Source of the DNA: Burkholderiaceae bacterium
GTDB lineage: Bacteria; Pseudomonadota; Gammaproteobacteria; Burkholderiales; Burkholderiaceae_D
Length of the DNA: 64,000 nucleotides
Reading direction: 5' to 3'
Assembly: GCA_031291325.1 (NCBI GenBank)
Contig: JARLJG010000010.1
Location: forward strand, 1-64,000
In this document: piece by piece, positions 33,074 to 41,540 of the stretch
How positions within the stretch are numbered: position 1 is the first letter of the stretch
How the letters are laid out: each line of letters starts with the position of its first letter
Notes under the pieces: model-generated
Databases searched by the model: none
What the model was told of the DNA's origin: nothing
What the model saw: the letters and a program-made list of their open reading frames with translations, nothing else
Position numbers and translations under genes: made by a program

Positions 33074-34473
33074 GTCGCCACCCCGAATACTTGGCGCAGA
33101 TGCGGATTCAACATGCGGCCTGTCGGATCGTATTGCTTGCGAATTTCCAGGAAATCTTTCCACCTCGGATAGAGGCCGGCAAAATCGCTCGCCCGGTGCG
33201 TATGCAATTTACCCCAATGCGGGCGGCCTTGATATTTCCGATAAATCGGTTCGATGTCGTCGGCAAAATAGCGATAGGCTTCGCCGCCGGCAGCGTGCAC
33301 GGCGATCGAACAGGCGTCGCGCCGATAGAACGGACTCAGCCAGGCGTCGTCCGCTTTGACAAAGCGGAATTCCACCGGGAAGTAGGCGTCGTTATGGCGC
33401 TCCAGTGCTTGAATCACTTCCCTGACGCAGGCGATGCCGGCTTCTTGCGGCACGTGGAATTCGGTCTCGTTGAATTTGCTCGGACGCGAAGTCGACAGCA
33501 ATTTCCACGAACGATCCCTGGCTTCTTCGGTTAGCGCCGGATCGATCAATTTTTGCGCCAGCCAGCGCCGCAGCGCCGGGAAGCGCCCGGCCCAGTCGCG
33601 CAGTTGCCGCAAGTCGTGCAACATCGATTCGTCGGCCGACGGCGGACGCGACACAGCGTCGCCCTCATAGACGTTATGGGTAATGGCTGCCGCATAGCCG
33701 GTGAACGGCAGATAGAAAAATTCAAAGTGGCGATTCTGCGTTGCCAAGCTGGGGGCACTGGTCAGCATTTCCTCCAGCGGCATCAACGAAACCTTGCGAT
33801 GCAGGCGGAAGGCCGGCACCACTTCGATGGTCGCCTCGGTAATCACGCCCAGGCTGCCCAGCGACACCTGCGCCGCATGCAGCAAGTCCGGCTGGTTGAC
33901 GGTGCTGCATTCGATGGTCTGGCCGCTGGGCGTGACGATGCGCAGCGCCTGCACTTTGGCGTGCAGCGCCTGCAACTCGCGGCCGGTGCCGTGGGTTGCG
34001 GTGCTGATTGCGCCGGCATACGATTGCGCGTCGATATCGGCCTGGTTATGCAAGGCCAGGCCGAGCGCATCCAATTCGCGCTCCAGTTGCGCCAGACGCG
34101 TGCCGCCCTTGACGCGCACGTTAAAGCCCTGATGCTCGACGATGCCCGCCAACTGGTCCAAGGATATCAGCGTGCCGTCGGTCGGCACCAGCGCCGTGAA
34201 CGAGTGCCCCGCGCCGACACAGCGCAGGCTGCCGCTCGCGCTACGCACGATGTCGACGATCCCCTGCTCGTCTTGCGGCGTCAGCAGCGCCGCCGGTTGG
34301 CAGCGATTGATTCCCGACCAGTTGCTCCAGACCGGCTTGCCGGCAGCAGGCGGCGCGACGCTCGGTATCTGTTCGACCGGCTCCTTGAGCAATTCCGCCA
34401 GCAGGCCCAAGCCGCCGACCGCTCCCAGTGCGACGCCTGCCTTGATCGCTGTTCTGCGCGAATTTTTCATCAT
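33070..34473 (-). CDS. Tat-exported FAD-linked oxidase, aldonolactone oxidase family
   Basis: 467 residues. Tat motif SRRTAIKAG at residues 5-13 followed by a hydrophobic stretch. The FAD_binding_4 domain has LRCVGAGHSFTALVPTDGTL and THGTGRELQALHAKVQALRI; the C-terminal ALO domain ends HWGKLHTHRASDFAGLYPRW. D-arabinono-1,4-lactone and gulonolactone oxidases share this layout and oxidise sugar lactones or alditols. Overlap with the cytochrome c gene (ATGA) and export of both proteins suggest electrons go to that cytochrome and not to oxygen. In the conserved THGTG segment the His is positioned for covalent flavin binding in some relatives; not proven here. Confidence 0.88.
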   Translation of the reverse strand: MMKNSRRTAIKAGVALGAVGGLGLLAELLKEPVEQIPSVAPPAAGKPVWSNWSGINRCQPAALLTPQDEQGIVDIVRSASGSLRCVGAGHSFTALVPTDGTLISLDQLAGIVEHQGFNVRVKGGTRLAQLERELDALGLALHNQADIDAQSYAGAISTATHGTGRELQALHAKVQALRIVTPSGQTIECSTVNQPDLLHAAQVSLGSLGVITEATIEVVPAFRLHRKVSLMPLEEMLTSAPSLATQNRHFEFFYLPFTGYAAAITHNVYEGDAVSRPPSADESMLHDLRQLRDWAGRFPALRRWLAQKLIDPALTEEARDRSWKLLSTSRPSKFNETEFHVPQEAGIACVREVIQALERHNDAYFPVEFRFVKADDAWLSPFYRRDACSIAVHAAGGEAYRYFADDIEPIYRKYQGRPHWGKLHTHRASDFAGLYPRWKDFLEIRKQYDPTGRMLNPHLRQVFGVAT

Positions 34474-34856
34474 GCTTTGTCCTTCATCGGTGGTCTCGGC
34501 GCAGCCATGAACTCAATCAGCTTTTGCAAATCCAGATCGCTGCAGTCGCTGCATAGGCCTTTCGGCGGCATCGCCTTGTAGCCGTTCTTCGCATGTTGCA
34601 CCAGCGTCGGCATGCCTTGTTGCAGACGCGGTTTCCATGCCGCTTCCAAACCCGCCAGCGGAGCGGTGCTGGCCGGCACGGTATGGCAGCTGATGCACGA
34701 GCGCTGGTAGATTTTCGATAATTCGGGATCGGTTGGCCGGGCGCTTTCGGCAGCGGAAACCTGTTCCGGCGTCGGCGGCTCCGGCGTCGGGCTGCAAGCG
34801 CACATGAACAGCAACGTGAGCGAGGTCATGCCGAAAATTCTTAATCCTGGGCCCAT
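34470..34856 (-). CDS. Class I c-type cytochrome, lipoprotein
   Basis: 128 residues from ATG 34856 with GGAGTGA upstream. A lipoprotein signal ends in LLFMCACS, then the heme site CISCH with KIYQRSCISCHTVPASTAPL and the axial Met region GYKAMPPKGLC. Two further Cys (LCSDCS) near the C-terminus fit the cytochrome c5 type, where they form a disulfide. It should be anchored facing the periplasm. Its gene lies between an FAD oxidase (overlapping) and an MFS-SDR fusion (2-base gap), so it is the likely electron acceptor of the oxidase. Confidence 0.88.
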   Translation of the reverse strand: MGPGLRIFGMTSLTLLFMCACSPTPEPPTPEQVSAAESARPTDPELSKIYQRSCISCHTVPASTAPLAGLEAAWKPRLQQGMPTLVQHAKNGYKAMPPKGLCSDCSDLDLQKLIEFMAAPRPPMKDKA

Positions 34857-34858
34857 CT

Positions 34859-36883
34859 TCACTCCGAGATTGAAGCAACGGTCTTGTTGTTGGAATTGGA
34901 ACCGGCGTTGCTTTCGCATGTGGATTCAAGCGGCGGCAACGGCGGCATTTCGCCGGCCAAAATGCGATTGGTAATCGCCTTCGGCAGCACCAGCGCCAGC
35001 CGGATCAGCCAGCGCATGACAAACGGAAACAGGTAATCCGAGCGTTCGCGGCGCAGCGCGTACAGGATGTGATCGACCGCGCATTCCTCGGATATCTCGA
35101 GCGGCGCCGGCATGCCGTCTTCGGCAGTCTTCTCGGTCGCCACGAAGCCGGGATAGACGGTGACGAACTTGATGCCGTACTGGGCGAACTCGATGCGACA
35201 GGTGTCGATCAACAGGCGTGTGGCGGCCTTGGCGGCGGAGTACGGCCCCTGCAGCGGCACGCCGAGGAAACCGGCCAGCGAATTCGTATGCGCCACCATG
35301 CCGCCGCCTTGCCGCGCCATCCGTTGCAGCACCGGGAACAGGTAGTTCACCACCACGTCGTAGTTCGAGCGCATGTAGTCGTTGACCTGGTTCGCCGTCA
35401 TCTTGCGCATGTCCAGCGCCGGCGCGCCGCCGGCGTTGAGCATGACCAGATCGATCCGGCCATAGCGTTCGACGCAGGCCGCCACGACTTGTTCGGCAGC
35501 GGCGCTGTTCTGCGCATCGGCCGCCAGCGCCAGGCAGGAACCGCCGTGCCTCTCGATTTCCGCCTGCAGCGCCGTCAGCCGCTCCTGGCGGCGCGCGGTG
35601 ACGGCAAGCAAGGCGCCCGCCGCCGCCAGCCGCAAGGCCAGTACCCGGCCCATGCCGGACGAGGCGCCGACAATCAACACTACCTTGCCGCAGAATTTAT
35701 CTACATTCACATTTGCAGCCGCGTCCCCTTTCGTCGCCGTCTTGGCGAAACGCTTGCGTCCGAAAAGCAGCAAGCAAACTGCGCCGATTGCAAAGCTGGC
35801 GCAGACCACGGGCACCGGCTTCGCATCGTCGCCGTTCACGAAGAAAGAAGCCAGCAGCGGCCCAAAGGCAACGCCCAGCAATTGCAAGGCCGGCACCAGC
35901 ACCGCCACCCGGCCCGCCGGGTCGGCCTGGAACGCCAGGCGGATGTGAAACGGCATCAGGAACAGCCAGACGAAGCCGAAGGCGGCGCACAATACCGCAA
36001 AGCGCGTCATGGCCGGGCCGCCGATCGCGTAGATTGCCAGCGCGACGCCGGCCTGCAGCAGCGAGCAAGCGACCAATATCGCTACCGCATTGCCTTTGCG
36101 CACCACGATTCCTGCAACCGAACCGCCGATCACCTGCATCAGCAGCACCAGCGAAATCAGCATTTGCACCGATTCGGCGTCGAACCCGGCACTGCGGCCC
36201 AGCGGATCCAGATAAGCCCATAACGAGCCGGTCGCGCCCATCTGGAGAAACACGACGAGAAACGTCAACACCGTTGCAGCGGCAAACGGTGGCCGCGTCG
36301 AACCTGTTTCCACCAGCGGCGCAAACACAGGGCACAGACCCCGGGCCACGAATACCATCATGAAAGACAGTCCGGCCAGCACCGCAAAGCCGGCTTGCCA
36401 GCCGCCATGCGGAATAACGAACAACGCCAATACGGCGGCGACGGCGGCTTGCGCCAGCGTTTGCGCGACCAAAAAAATGCTGGCAAGCCGTTCCGGCGAC
36501 GCGCGGCGCACGATGCTGCAAGTCGCCACCCAGACCAGCACGCCTTCGGCCAGCCCGCATAGTGCGCGCACCGAGACATACGAAACGTCTCCGTTAAGCG
36601 TCATGGTAAGCAAGTCCAGCGCGGCGACTGCCAACGCGGCAAGCACCGTGATGCCGCGCATGCGCGTCAGCGGCAACACGCTGTCGCCGAGGATCGCGCC
36701 CAGCCCTACGCAGATGATTTCACCCATAGCGACCACGCCGACGCCTTCCAGCGTGATGAGCTTTTGCGCCACCAGTTCGCCGAGCAGGATCGGCTGCAGG
36801 CCGAGCATCAGCAGCGCCACGGTGCCGACGACCAGCGCGGCGTTCGCCTGCGATCGCGTCGGGGAGAGTCTGGGTGTGCTCAT
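34859..36883 (-). CDS. MFS transporter fused to a short-chain dehydrogenase
   Basis: 674 residues from ATG 36883 with AAGGATC upstream. Residues 1-380 form a twelve-helix MFS transporter (AALVVGTVALLMLGLQPILL, LCGLAEGVLVWVATCSIVRR). After a short basic linker an intact classical SDR runs from about 395: KVVLIVGASSGMGR with the TGxxxGxG-type site, NAGGAPALDM, TNSLAGFLG with the catalytic Ser, and PYSAAKAATR with YxxxK. No frameshift or stop separates the two. The SDR would face the cytoplasm and could reduce or oxidise the substrate as it enters. I know of no described protein with this exact pair. Confidence 0.88.
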   Translation of the reverse strand: MSTPRLSPTRSQANAALVVGTVALLMLGLQPILLGELVAQKLITLEGVGVVAMGEIICVGLGAILGDSVLPLTRMRGITVLAALAVAALDLLTMTLNGDVSYVSVRALCGLAEGVLVWVATCSIVRRASPERLASIFLVAQTLAQAAVAAVLALFVIPHGGWQAGFAVLAGLSFMMVFVARGLCPVFAPLVETGSTRPPFAAATVLTFLVVFLQMGATGSLWAYLDPLGRSAGFDAESVQMLISLVLLMQVIGGSVAGIVVRKGNAVAILVACSLLQAGVALAIYAIGGPAMTRFAVLCAAFGFVWLFLMPFHIRLAFQADPAGRVAVLVPALQLLGVAFGPLLASFFVNGDDAKPVPVVCASFAIGAVCLLLFGRKRFAKTATKGDAAANVNVDKFCGKVVLIVGASSGMGRVLALRLAAAGALLAVTARRQERLTALQAEIERHGGSCLALAADAQNSAAAEQVVAACVERYGRIDLVMLNAGGAPALDMRKMTANQVNDYMRSNYDVVVNYLFPVLQRMARQGGGMVAHTNSLAGFLGVPLQGPYSAAKAATRLLIDTCRIEFAQYGIKFVTVYPGFVATEKTAEDGMPAPLEISEECAVDHILYALRRERSDYLFPFVMRWLIRLALVLPKAITNRILAGEMPPLPPLESTCESNAGSNSNNKTVASISE

Positions 36884-36911
36884 CAAGATCCTTCGTCGGT
36901 CGGGGCGGGTG

Positions 36912-37547
36912 TCAGTAACCGCGCAATTCTTCGGGCAGCGCGCCTTGCGCAAAGCGCAGTGCGGCGCGTTGCTGGTCTTTGCGCAGCCGTCCATTGGCGA
37001 TCCGGCACACCCACCACGGCAGCGTGGTCACGGCATGGCCGGTGGATGCCGCCAGCACATAGGCCTTCGCGCATTTTTCGAACAACTCGGCATTCAATAC
37101 CATGCGTTGACAGGTGGTTCCCATGCAGACCGGCACGCCTTGGATCATCACGACGTTTGCGCCGCCCCCGAGCGCGGCCGCCAATTCGCCGGGCGCCATG
37201 CGCTCGACCGGGCCGCGCATGCGCCCGAGATGGCGCGCCTGCTCGTCGAAAGCAGGCGGCAGCACGCCGCCAACATCGGCCAGCGCGTGACCGAACGGCC
37301 CGCCGCCGGCGACGATGGCGCCGATGTCGCCGCGCAAACCGTAGATCTGCGCGTGCAGCGCGGCAGTCCCGGCGAGCTTGCCCGCCAGGTCGAAGCGGCG
37401 CGCACCGTCGTCCGTGGCGGCGAGCAACAGCATGGCCTGCTCGCCCGGCAGGCGCAGCGAGAGACTGGCTTGCGGCGCAGGGGCAAGGCCCTGCGTCGAA
37501 AGACGCCGGCGGGCGTCGGCAAGGGCGGTGGCTAGATCCTGGTTCAT
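36912..37547 (-). CDS. Class II aldolase-like protein lacking the metal-binding histidines
   Basis: 211 residues. The fold is recognisable from LHAQIYGLRGDIGAIVAGGG and NVVMIQGVPVCMGTTCQRMVL. Where active class II aldolases have the HxH zinc ligands (IHTHQ in the neighbour at 39049) this protein has GGGPFG, and the NHG motif reads IQG. It is therefore probably catalytically dead as an aldolase; a structural or regulatory partner of the intact paralogue in the same operon is a reasonable inference. It lies between the MFS-SDR fusion and the aminotransferase gene. Confidence 0.8.
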   Translation of the reverse strand: MNQDLATALADARRRLSTQGLAPAPQASLSLRLPGEQAMLLLAATDDGARRFDLAGKLAGTAALHAQIYGLRGDIGAIVAGGGPFGHALADVGGVLPPAFDEQARHLGRMRGPVERMAPGELAAALGGGANVVMIQGVPVCMGTTCQRMVLNAELFEKCAKAYVLAASTGHAVTTLPWWVCRIANGRLRKDQQRAALRFAQGALPEELRGY

Positions 37548-37570
37548 GGCGCGTTAGTCACACTATCGAG

Positions 37571-39052
37571 TCAAACTAATTTGAAAACGTCTTCGAAGCG
37601 ATTCAACGCATCGTCGATGACATCGTCGGTGTCGGCCAGACTGGTATAGATGCGACTGCCGGCCAGCGTCACGAGTCCGTGCGCGGTGTAGGCAGCGCCC
37701 ATTTCTTCCATCATGTGCTTGCGCGCCTTGGCCTCGTTCCTGCGCCGAATCAATTTCAGCAGGTTGCTGGTGTCGAGCAGCAGCACGCCCGAAGTCTGCA
37801 AATGCACGATCGATCCCATGTTGTAGACCACGTAGGGCAAGCCGAGGCGCTCGATGATTTGCTCCAGCCCGCGCCGCAGGCGGTCGCCGGCCCGGCCCGC
37901 CACCACTGCCGCGTCCAGGCGTTTCGCTTCCAGCAATGCATGGTAGCCGGCGACGCACGACAAGGGGTTGGCCGACAGCGTGCCGCCGACAAACGCGCGG
38001 CGCGAAGTGGAACCGATGCCGCCGACCAGCAACATCATCACATCGCGCCGGCCGCCGATTGCGCCGGCCATCGGATAGCCGCCGGCCAGGCACTTGCCCA
38101 ACACCGTGATGTCGGGCTTGACGCCGAAATAGCCTTGCGCGCCGCCCATGCCGACCCGGAATCCAGTGACCACTTCGTCGAAAATCAGCAAAGCGCCGAA
38201 CTCGTCGCACAACTCCCGCACCTGCCGGTTGTAGTCGCGCGTAACCGGGCGGGTGCCGCTTTCCGGCCCCAGCGGTTCCACCAGGACCGCCGCCGTGCCG
38301 CCGCGCAGCCGGTTGAGCATCAGCTTGCGGCGCAACGCGTCCAGATCGTTCGGGTTGCACTCTTGCGTATGCGCGGTCGAACCGTAGGGAATTCCGACCG
38401 CCTCCATGCGACCGGTGCCGGGCAGGCGCATGCCGTACACGACTTGATCGCTCCAGCCGTGATACGCGCCGCCGACCTTGATGATCCATTTGCGCCGCGT
38501 ATAGGCGCGCGCCAGGCGGATCGCACCCATCACCGCTTCGGTGCCCGATCCCAACAGGCGCAACATTTCAATCGCCGGCATTTCCTGGCAAACCAGTTGC
38601 GCCAGCTTGACTTCGTATTCGTGCAACAGGCCGGTGACCGGCCCGCAGTCGCGCACGATTGCTTCGACCTTTTCCCGCACTTCGGCATGGTTGGAGCCGA
38701 GCAGCGTCGGTCCGCCGGCTTGCAAAAAGTCGATGTAGCGGTTGCCGTCGACATCGGTCAGGTACGCGCCTTGCGCCTTGGCGATGGCCAGCGGAAACGG
38801 GTAGTTGAAGGCCAGATTGTGTTGCACGCCGCCGGGTATCACGCGCGACGCGTCGTCGAACAACTTGCGCGAGCCGTTGCAGTGCTGGTCGAACCAGCCC
38901 CGCACCCGCTCCATGGCGTCGGCGCGTATCGGCCGCATCGGCTGGTTGACCAGCGTGTCGAAACGCCGGTACAAGGCATCGGTGTCGGGCCACTCGGAAA
39001 TCGCGTGCTTCGAGGGCGTGCTTAACTCGGCGGAATGGGTCATATCGTTCAT
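37571..39052 (-). CDS. Class III aminotransferase (glutamate-1-semialdehyde mutase-like)
   Basis: 493 residues. Fold-type I PLP enzyme: GGVQHNLAFNYPFPLAIAKA, GSGTEAVMGAIRLARAYTRR, YHGWSDQVVYG, IFDEVVTGFRVGMGG with the PLP Asp, and the Schiff-base Lys in VLGKCLAGGYPMAGAIGG. It aligns with HemL-like and other class III enzymes that transfer amino groups to ketones, or isomerise amino ketones. ATG 39052 overlaps the stop of the upstream aldolase (ATGA). Its place with a sugar kinase and aldolases points to an amino-sugar or amino-polyol pathway; the heme role is unlikely in this context. Confidence 0.9.
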   Translation of the reverse strand: MNDMTHSAELSTPSKHAISEWPDTDALYRRFDTLVNQPMRPIRADAMERVRGWFDQHCNGSRKLFDDASRVIPGGVQHNLAFNYPFPLAIAKAQGAYLTDVDGNRYIDFLQAGGPTLLGSNHAEVREKVEAIVRDCGPVTGLLHEYEVKLAQLVCQEMPAIEMLRLLGSGTEAVMGAIRLARAYTRRKWIIKVGGAYHGWSDQVVYGMRLPGTGRMEAVGIPYGSTAHTQECNPNDLDALRRKLMLNRLRGGTAAVLVEPLGPESGTRPVTRDYNRQVRELCDEFGALLIFDEVVTGFRVGMGGAQGYFGVKPDITVLGKCLAGGYPMAGAIGGRRDVMMLLVGGIGSTSRRAFVGGTLSANPLSCVAGYHALLEAKRLDAAVVAGRAGDRLRRGLEQIIERLGLPYVVYNMGSIVHLQTSGVLLLDTSNLLKLIRRRNEAKARKHMMEEMGAAYTAHGLVTLAGSRIYTSLADTDDVIDDALNRFEDVFKLV

Positions 39053-39741
39053 GGTGTGCTCGGGGAAGAAATGGTGGCGACAGCGGGCGCGGCAGCGGCG
39101 GATTTGGCCAGCGCGTCCAGCACGCGTTGCAGCGCCGGTCGGCGCGCCGGCTCTGCCTCGGCGCGCGCCAGGATTTGGCGGCGCAGGTGATCTGCCGCCA
39201 CCGATTCCAGCGCTGCCACGGTTTGCACAGCCTTGGCAAAATTCGGGGCGCAACACAGCACGCCGTGATTTTTCATCAGATAAGCATTGATCGATGGCCG
39301 CAGCGTCTTGGACAATTTGGCTGCCAGCCAGCCGGTGCCCGATGGCGCATAGCCGACCAGCGCAACCTGCGCGCCCAGCAGGCGCTGCCACTCCGGTTCG
39401 GTCACCGCCAGCGGCTTGCCCAGCAGCGCGCAGGCGCTGGCGACCGGCTGATGGGTATGGATGCTGGCATCGCAATCCGGGCGCGCGCGCAGCACGCGCG
39501 CATGCAGGTTGCTTTCGACGGATGGCGCACGCGCTCCCTCGATCTGGCTCAAATCGGCGATGCGCAGCACGCTCACGTCGGCGGCGTCCATCGCATAATA
39601 GTCGGTGGCCGATGGCGTCACGGCGAAATGCTCGCTATCGATGCGCAGCGCGATATTGCCGCCGGTGCCGGCCAGGAAGCCGCGCCCGGCGAGTTCGCGG
39701 CATAGATCGACGACGTTCTGTCGTGTGGTTTGCGCTTTCAT
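39049..39741 (-). CDS. Class II aldolase/adducin family protein (sugar-phosphate aldolase or epimerase)
   Basis: 230 residues. The active-site set is intact: the acidic/His pair in ESNLH, the zinc ligands in SIHTHQPVAS and MKNHGVLCCAP. The GTGGNIALRI phosphate-binding start is that of fuculose-phosphate aldolases and ribulose-phosphate 4-epimerases. The gene overlaps the kinase gene upstream and the aminotransferase gene downstream by ATGA. It should act on the product of the FGGY kinase. Aldol cleavage and epimerisation cannot be told apart by eye. Confidence 0.88.
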   Translation of the reverse strand: MKAQTTRQNVVDLCRELAGRGFLAGTGGNIALRIDSEHFAVTPSATDYYAMDAADVSVLRIADLSQIEGARAPSVESNLHARVLRARPDCDASIHTHQPVASACALLGKPLAVTEPEWQRLLGAQVALVGYAPSGTGWLAAKLSKTLRPSINAYLMKNHGVLCCAPNFAKAVQTVAALESVAADHLRRQILARAEAEPARRPALQRVLDALAKSAAAAPAVATISSPSTP

Positions 39742-41366
39742 GTCGCCGACTTTCGTGCAGGGTTGATTTTCCGGTACAACGGCGCCAGGCAGCGATGGAC
39801 TTCCTGGAACGTTGCGTAACTGTCTTCGTATGCCGCGCGGTGCGCGTGGTTCGGTTCATAAATGCGTTGCGTGCGCTGCAAATCCGGCAGGTCGTCGAAA
39901 CGCAAAGCGCCGATGCCGACAGCGCCGATGAAGGCTGCTCCCAGCGCGTTGGCCTGGATCGGCGCCTCCGGCTGGCGGACGGTGCAACCCAGCACATCGG
40001 CCATCACCTGGCACCAGACATCGGACTGCGCGCCGCCGCCCACGGCGGTAATCCCGTCGGGCCGGCGCCCGGTGAAGCGCGCGAAGGGCTCCAGCATCCA
40101 GCGCGTGTTGAGCGCGACGCCTTCCAGGAAGGCGCGGATGATGTCTTCGCGCGAATGCTCCAGCGACATATTGAACAAGCCGGCGCGCAAGCTGGTGTCG
40201 TCGACCGGCGTGCGTTCGCCGAACAGCCACGGCATATAGATCAGTCCGCGCGCGCCGGCCGGCACGCGCGCGGCGATGCGGTCGAGCAATTGATAGACAT
40301 CGGGGCGCTGTTCGTCGCTCAACAGTTCGTCGGGGTGGAACAGGATGCGGTCGCGCAAAAACGACAGGTTCGCGCCCGCCGCCGATTGCATCGCCATCGC
40401 CAGGTAGCGGCCATTGATCGCGCATGGCACCGAGGCCACTTTGCTGACGATATCGGTCTTCTTGAACGGCACATGGGTGCCGATCCAAGACGAGGTGCCC
40501 AGGTACAGGTGGGTATCGAAATCGCGCACCGCGCAGGCGCCGATGGCGACCGCCGAATTGTCGATCGAACCGGCCACCACCGGGATATCGTTGGCCAATC
40601 CCAGGATCTGCGCCACCTGCGGCAGCAACGGGCCGAGCACGTCGGTGGAGCGCACCAGCTCGGGCAGCTTGTCGGCATCGATGCCCAGCATGCGGATCAA
40701 ACCCTGGTCGTAGCGCACCGCATTGGCATCGCGATTGTCGGTGACCCAGGAGGTCAGAATGGAATCGGCGGTGGCGCAGAAGCGCCCGGTCAGGCGCAGA
40801 TTCATGTAGTCGAGAACGTTGAGAAACTTGTACGTGCGTTCGTAGCGCGCCGGCTGCTGGTCCTGCAGGTAAGCCATATGCCCGGACGGATCCTTGCCCG
40901 ATAGCGCCGGAACACCGCCGGTCAGGCGCAGCCAGCGCCACAGCTTGAGCGGCGAATAGCCGGCGACGTTGAACAGCGAACCGCGCACCCGGTGCGCAAT
41001 CGAGCGCGCGCCGCGCATGTCGAGCCAGACGATGGCACGGCCCAGCGCTTGGCCGTTGCGGTCGACCGCGACCGTGCCTTCGCCTTGCGTCGAACAGCAT
41101 ACCGCGACCACGCGCTGCCGCAACGCCGGGTCGCGCGCCAGCAGTTCGCCCGCCGACTCGATAAAGGCTTGCCACCAATCCTGCGGCTCCTGCTCGGCGC
41201 TGACGCCGTCGATATGCAGCGCCACCGGACGGAAGGCCCAGGCCAGCACGGTTCCCGCCAGCGTCACCAGCGCACTTTTGCAGCCGGACGTGCCGAGGTC
41301 GACCGCCAGGATCACCGCTGACGGCGACGCATCTCGATTGGGGGTGTCAATATTAGGAAATTTCAC
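39738..41366 (-). CDS. FGGY-family carbohydrate kinase
   Basis: 542 residues, GTG start with AAAGG upstream. The N-terminal ATPase-fold motif ILAVDLGTSGCKSALV and the C-terminal FGGY signature region GVALNTRWMLEPFA to GITAVGGGAQSDVWCQVMADVL are present. FGGY kinases phosphorylate xylulose, ribulose, glycerol, erythritol and similar sugars or polyols. It is the first gene of the reverse cluster; the promoter region upstream carries two TetR-type palindromes. Product of this kinase is probably split by the class II aldolase whose gene overlaps it. The substrate is not identifiable from these motifs. Confidence 0.92.
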   Translation of the reverse strand: MKFPNIDTPNRDASPSAVILAVDLGTSGCKSALVTLAGTVLAWAFRPVALHIDGVSAEQEPQDWWQAFIESAGELLARDPALRQRVVAVCCSTQGEGTVAVDRNGQALGRAIVWLDMRGARSIAHRVRGSLFNVAGYSPLKLWRWLRLTGGVPALSGKDPSGHMAYLQDQQPARYERTYKFLNVLDYMNLRLTGRFCATADSILTSWVTDNRDANAVRYDQGLIRMLGIDADKLPELVRSTDVLGPLLPQVAQILGLANDIPVVAGSIDNSAVAIGACAVRDFDTHLYLGTSSWIGTHVPFKKTDIVSKVASVPCAINGRYLAMAMQSAAGANLSFLRDRILFHPDELLSDEQRPDVYQLLDRIAARVPAGARGLIYMPWLFGERTPVDDTSLRAGLFNMSLEHSREDIIRAFLEGVALNTRWMLEPFARFTGRRPDGITAVGGGAQSDVWCQVMADVLGCTVRQPEAPIQANALGAAFIGAVGIGALRFDDLPDLQRTQRIYEPNHAHRAAYEDSYATFQEVHRCLAPLYRKINPARKSAT

Positions 41367-41420
41367 CAGTCGACCTTTGTTGGATGGGCGTACGGCAGCG
41401 CATGTCTCTTGTTTGTAATA

Positions 41421-41480
41421 GATAGTGATAACTATCGTATCGCCACATTTTTATGTTGTCAAGAGATAGTTATCACTACC
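41421..41480. promoter_or_regulatory. Paired TetR-type operators between the kinase operon and the regulator
   Basis: GATAGTGATAACTATC (41421-41436, perfect palindrome GATAGT-gata-ACTATC) and GATAGTTATCACTACC (41465-41480, one mismatch). A 14-base core occurs in each in opposite orientation, TAGTGATAACTATC and GATAGTTATCACTA. Their centres are 44 bp apart, about four helical turns. Position suits repression of both divergent promoters by the TetR protein. Confidence 0.75.
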
Positions 41481-41540
41481 GTATTGTCAAAAAGGCGACA
41501 CGCGGGGATAATCGACTTTTCGATACGATTAAAGAAATTC

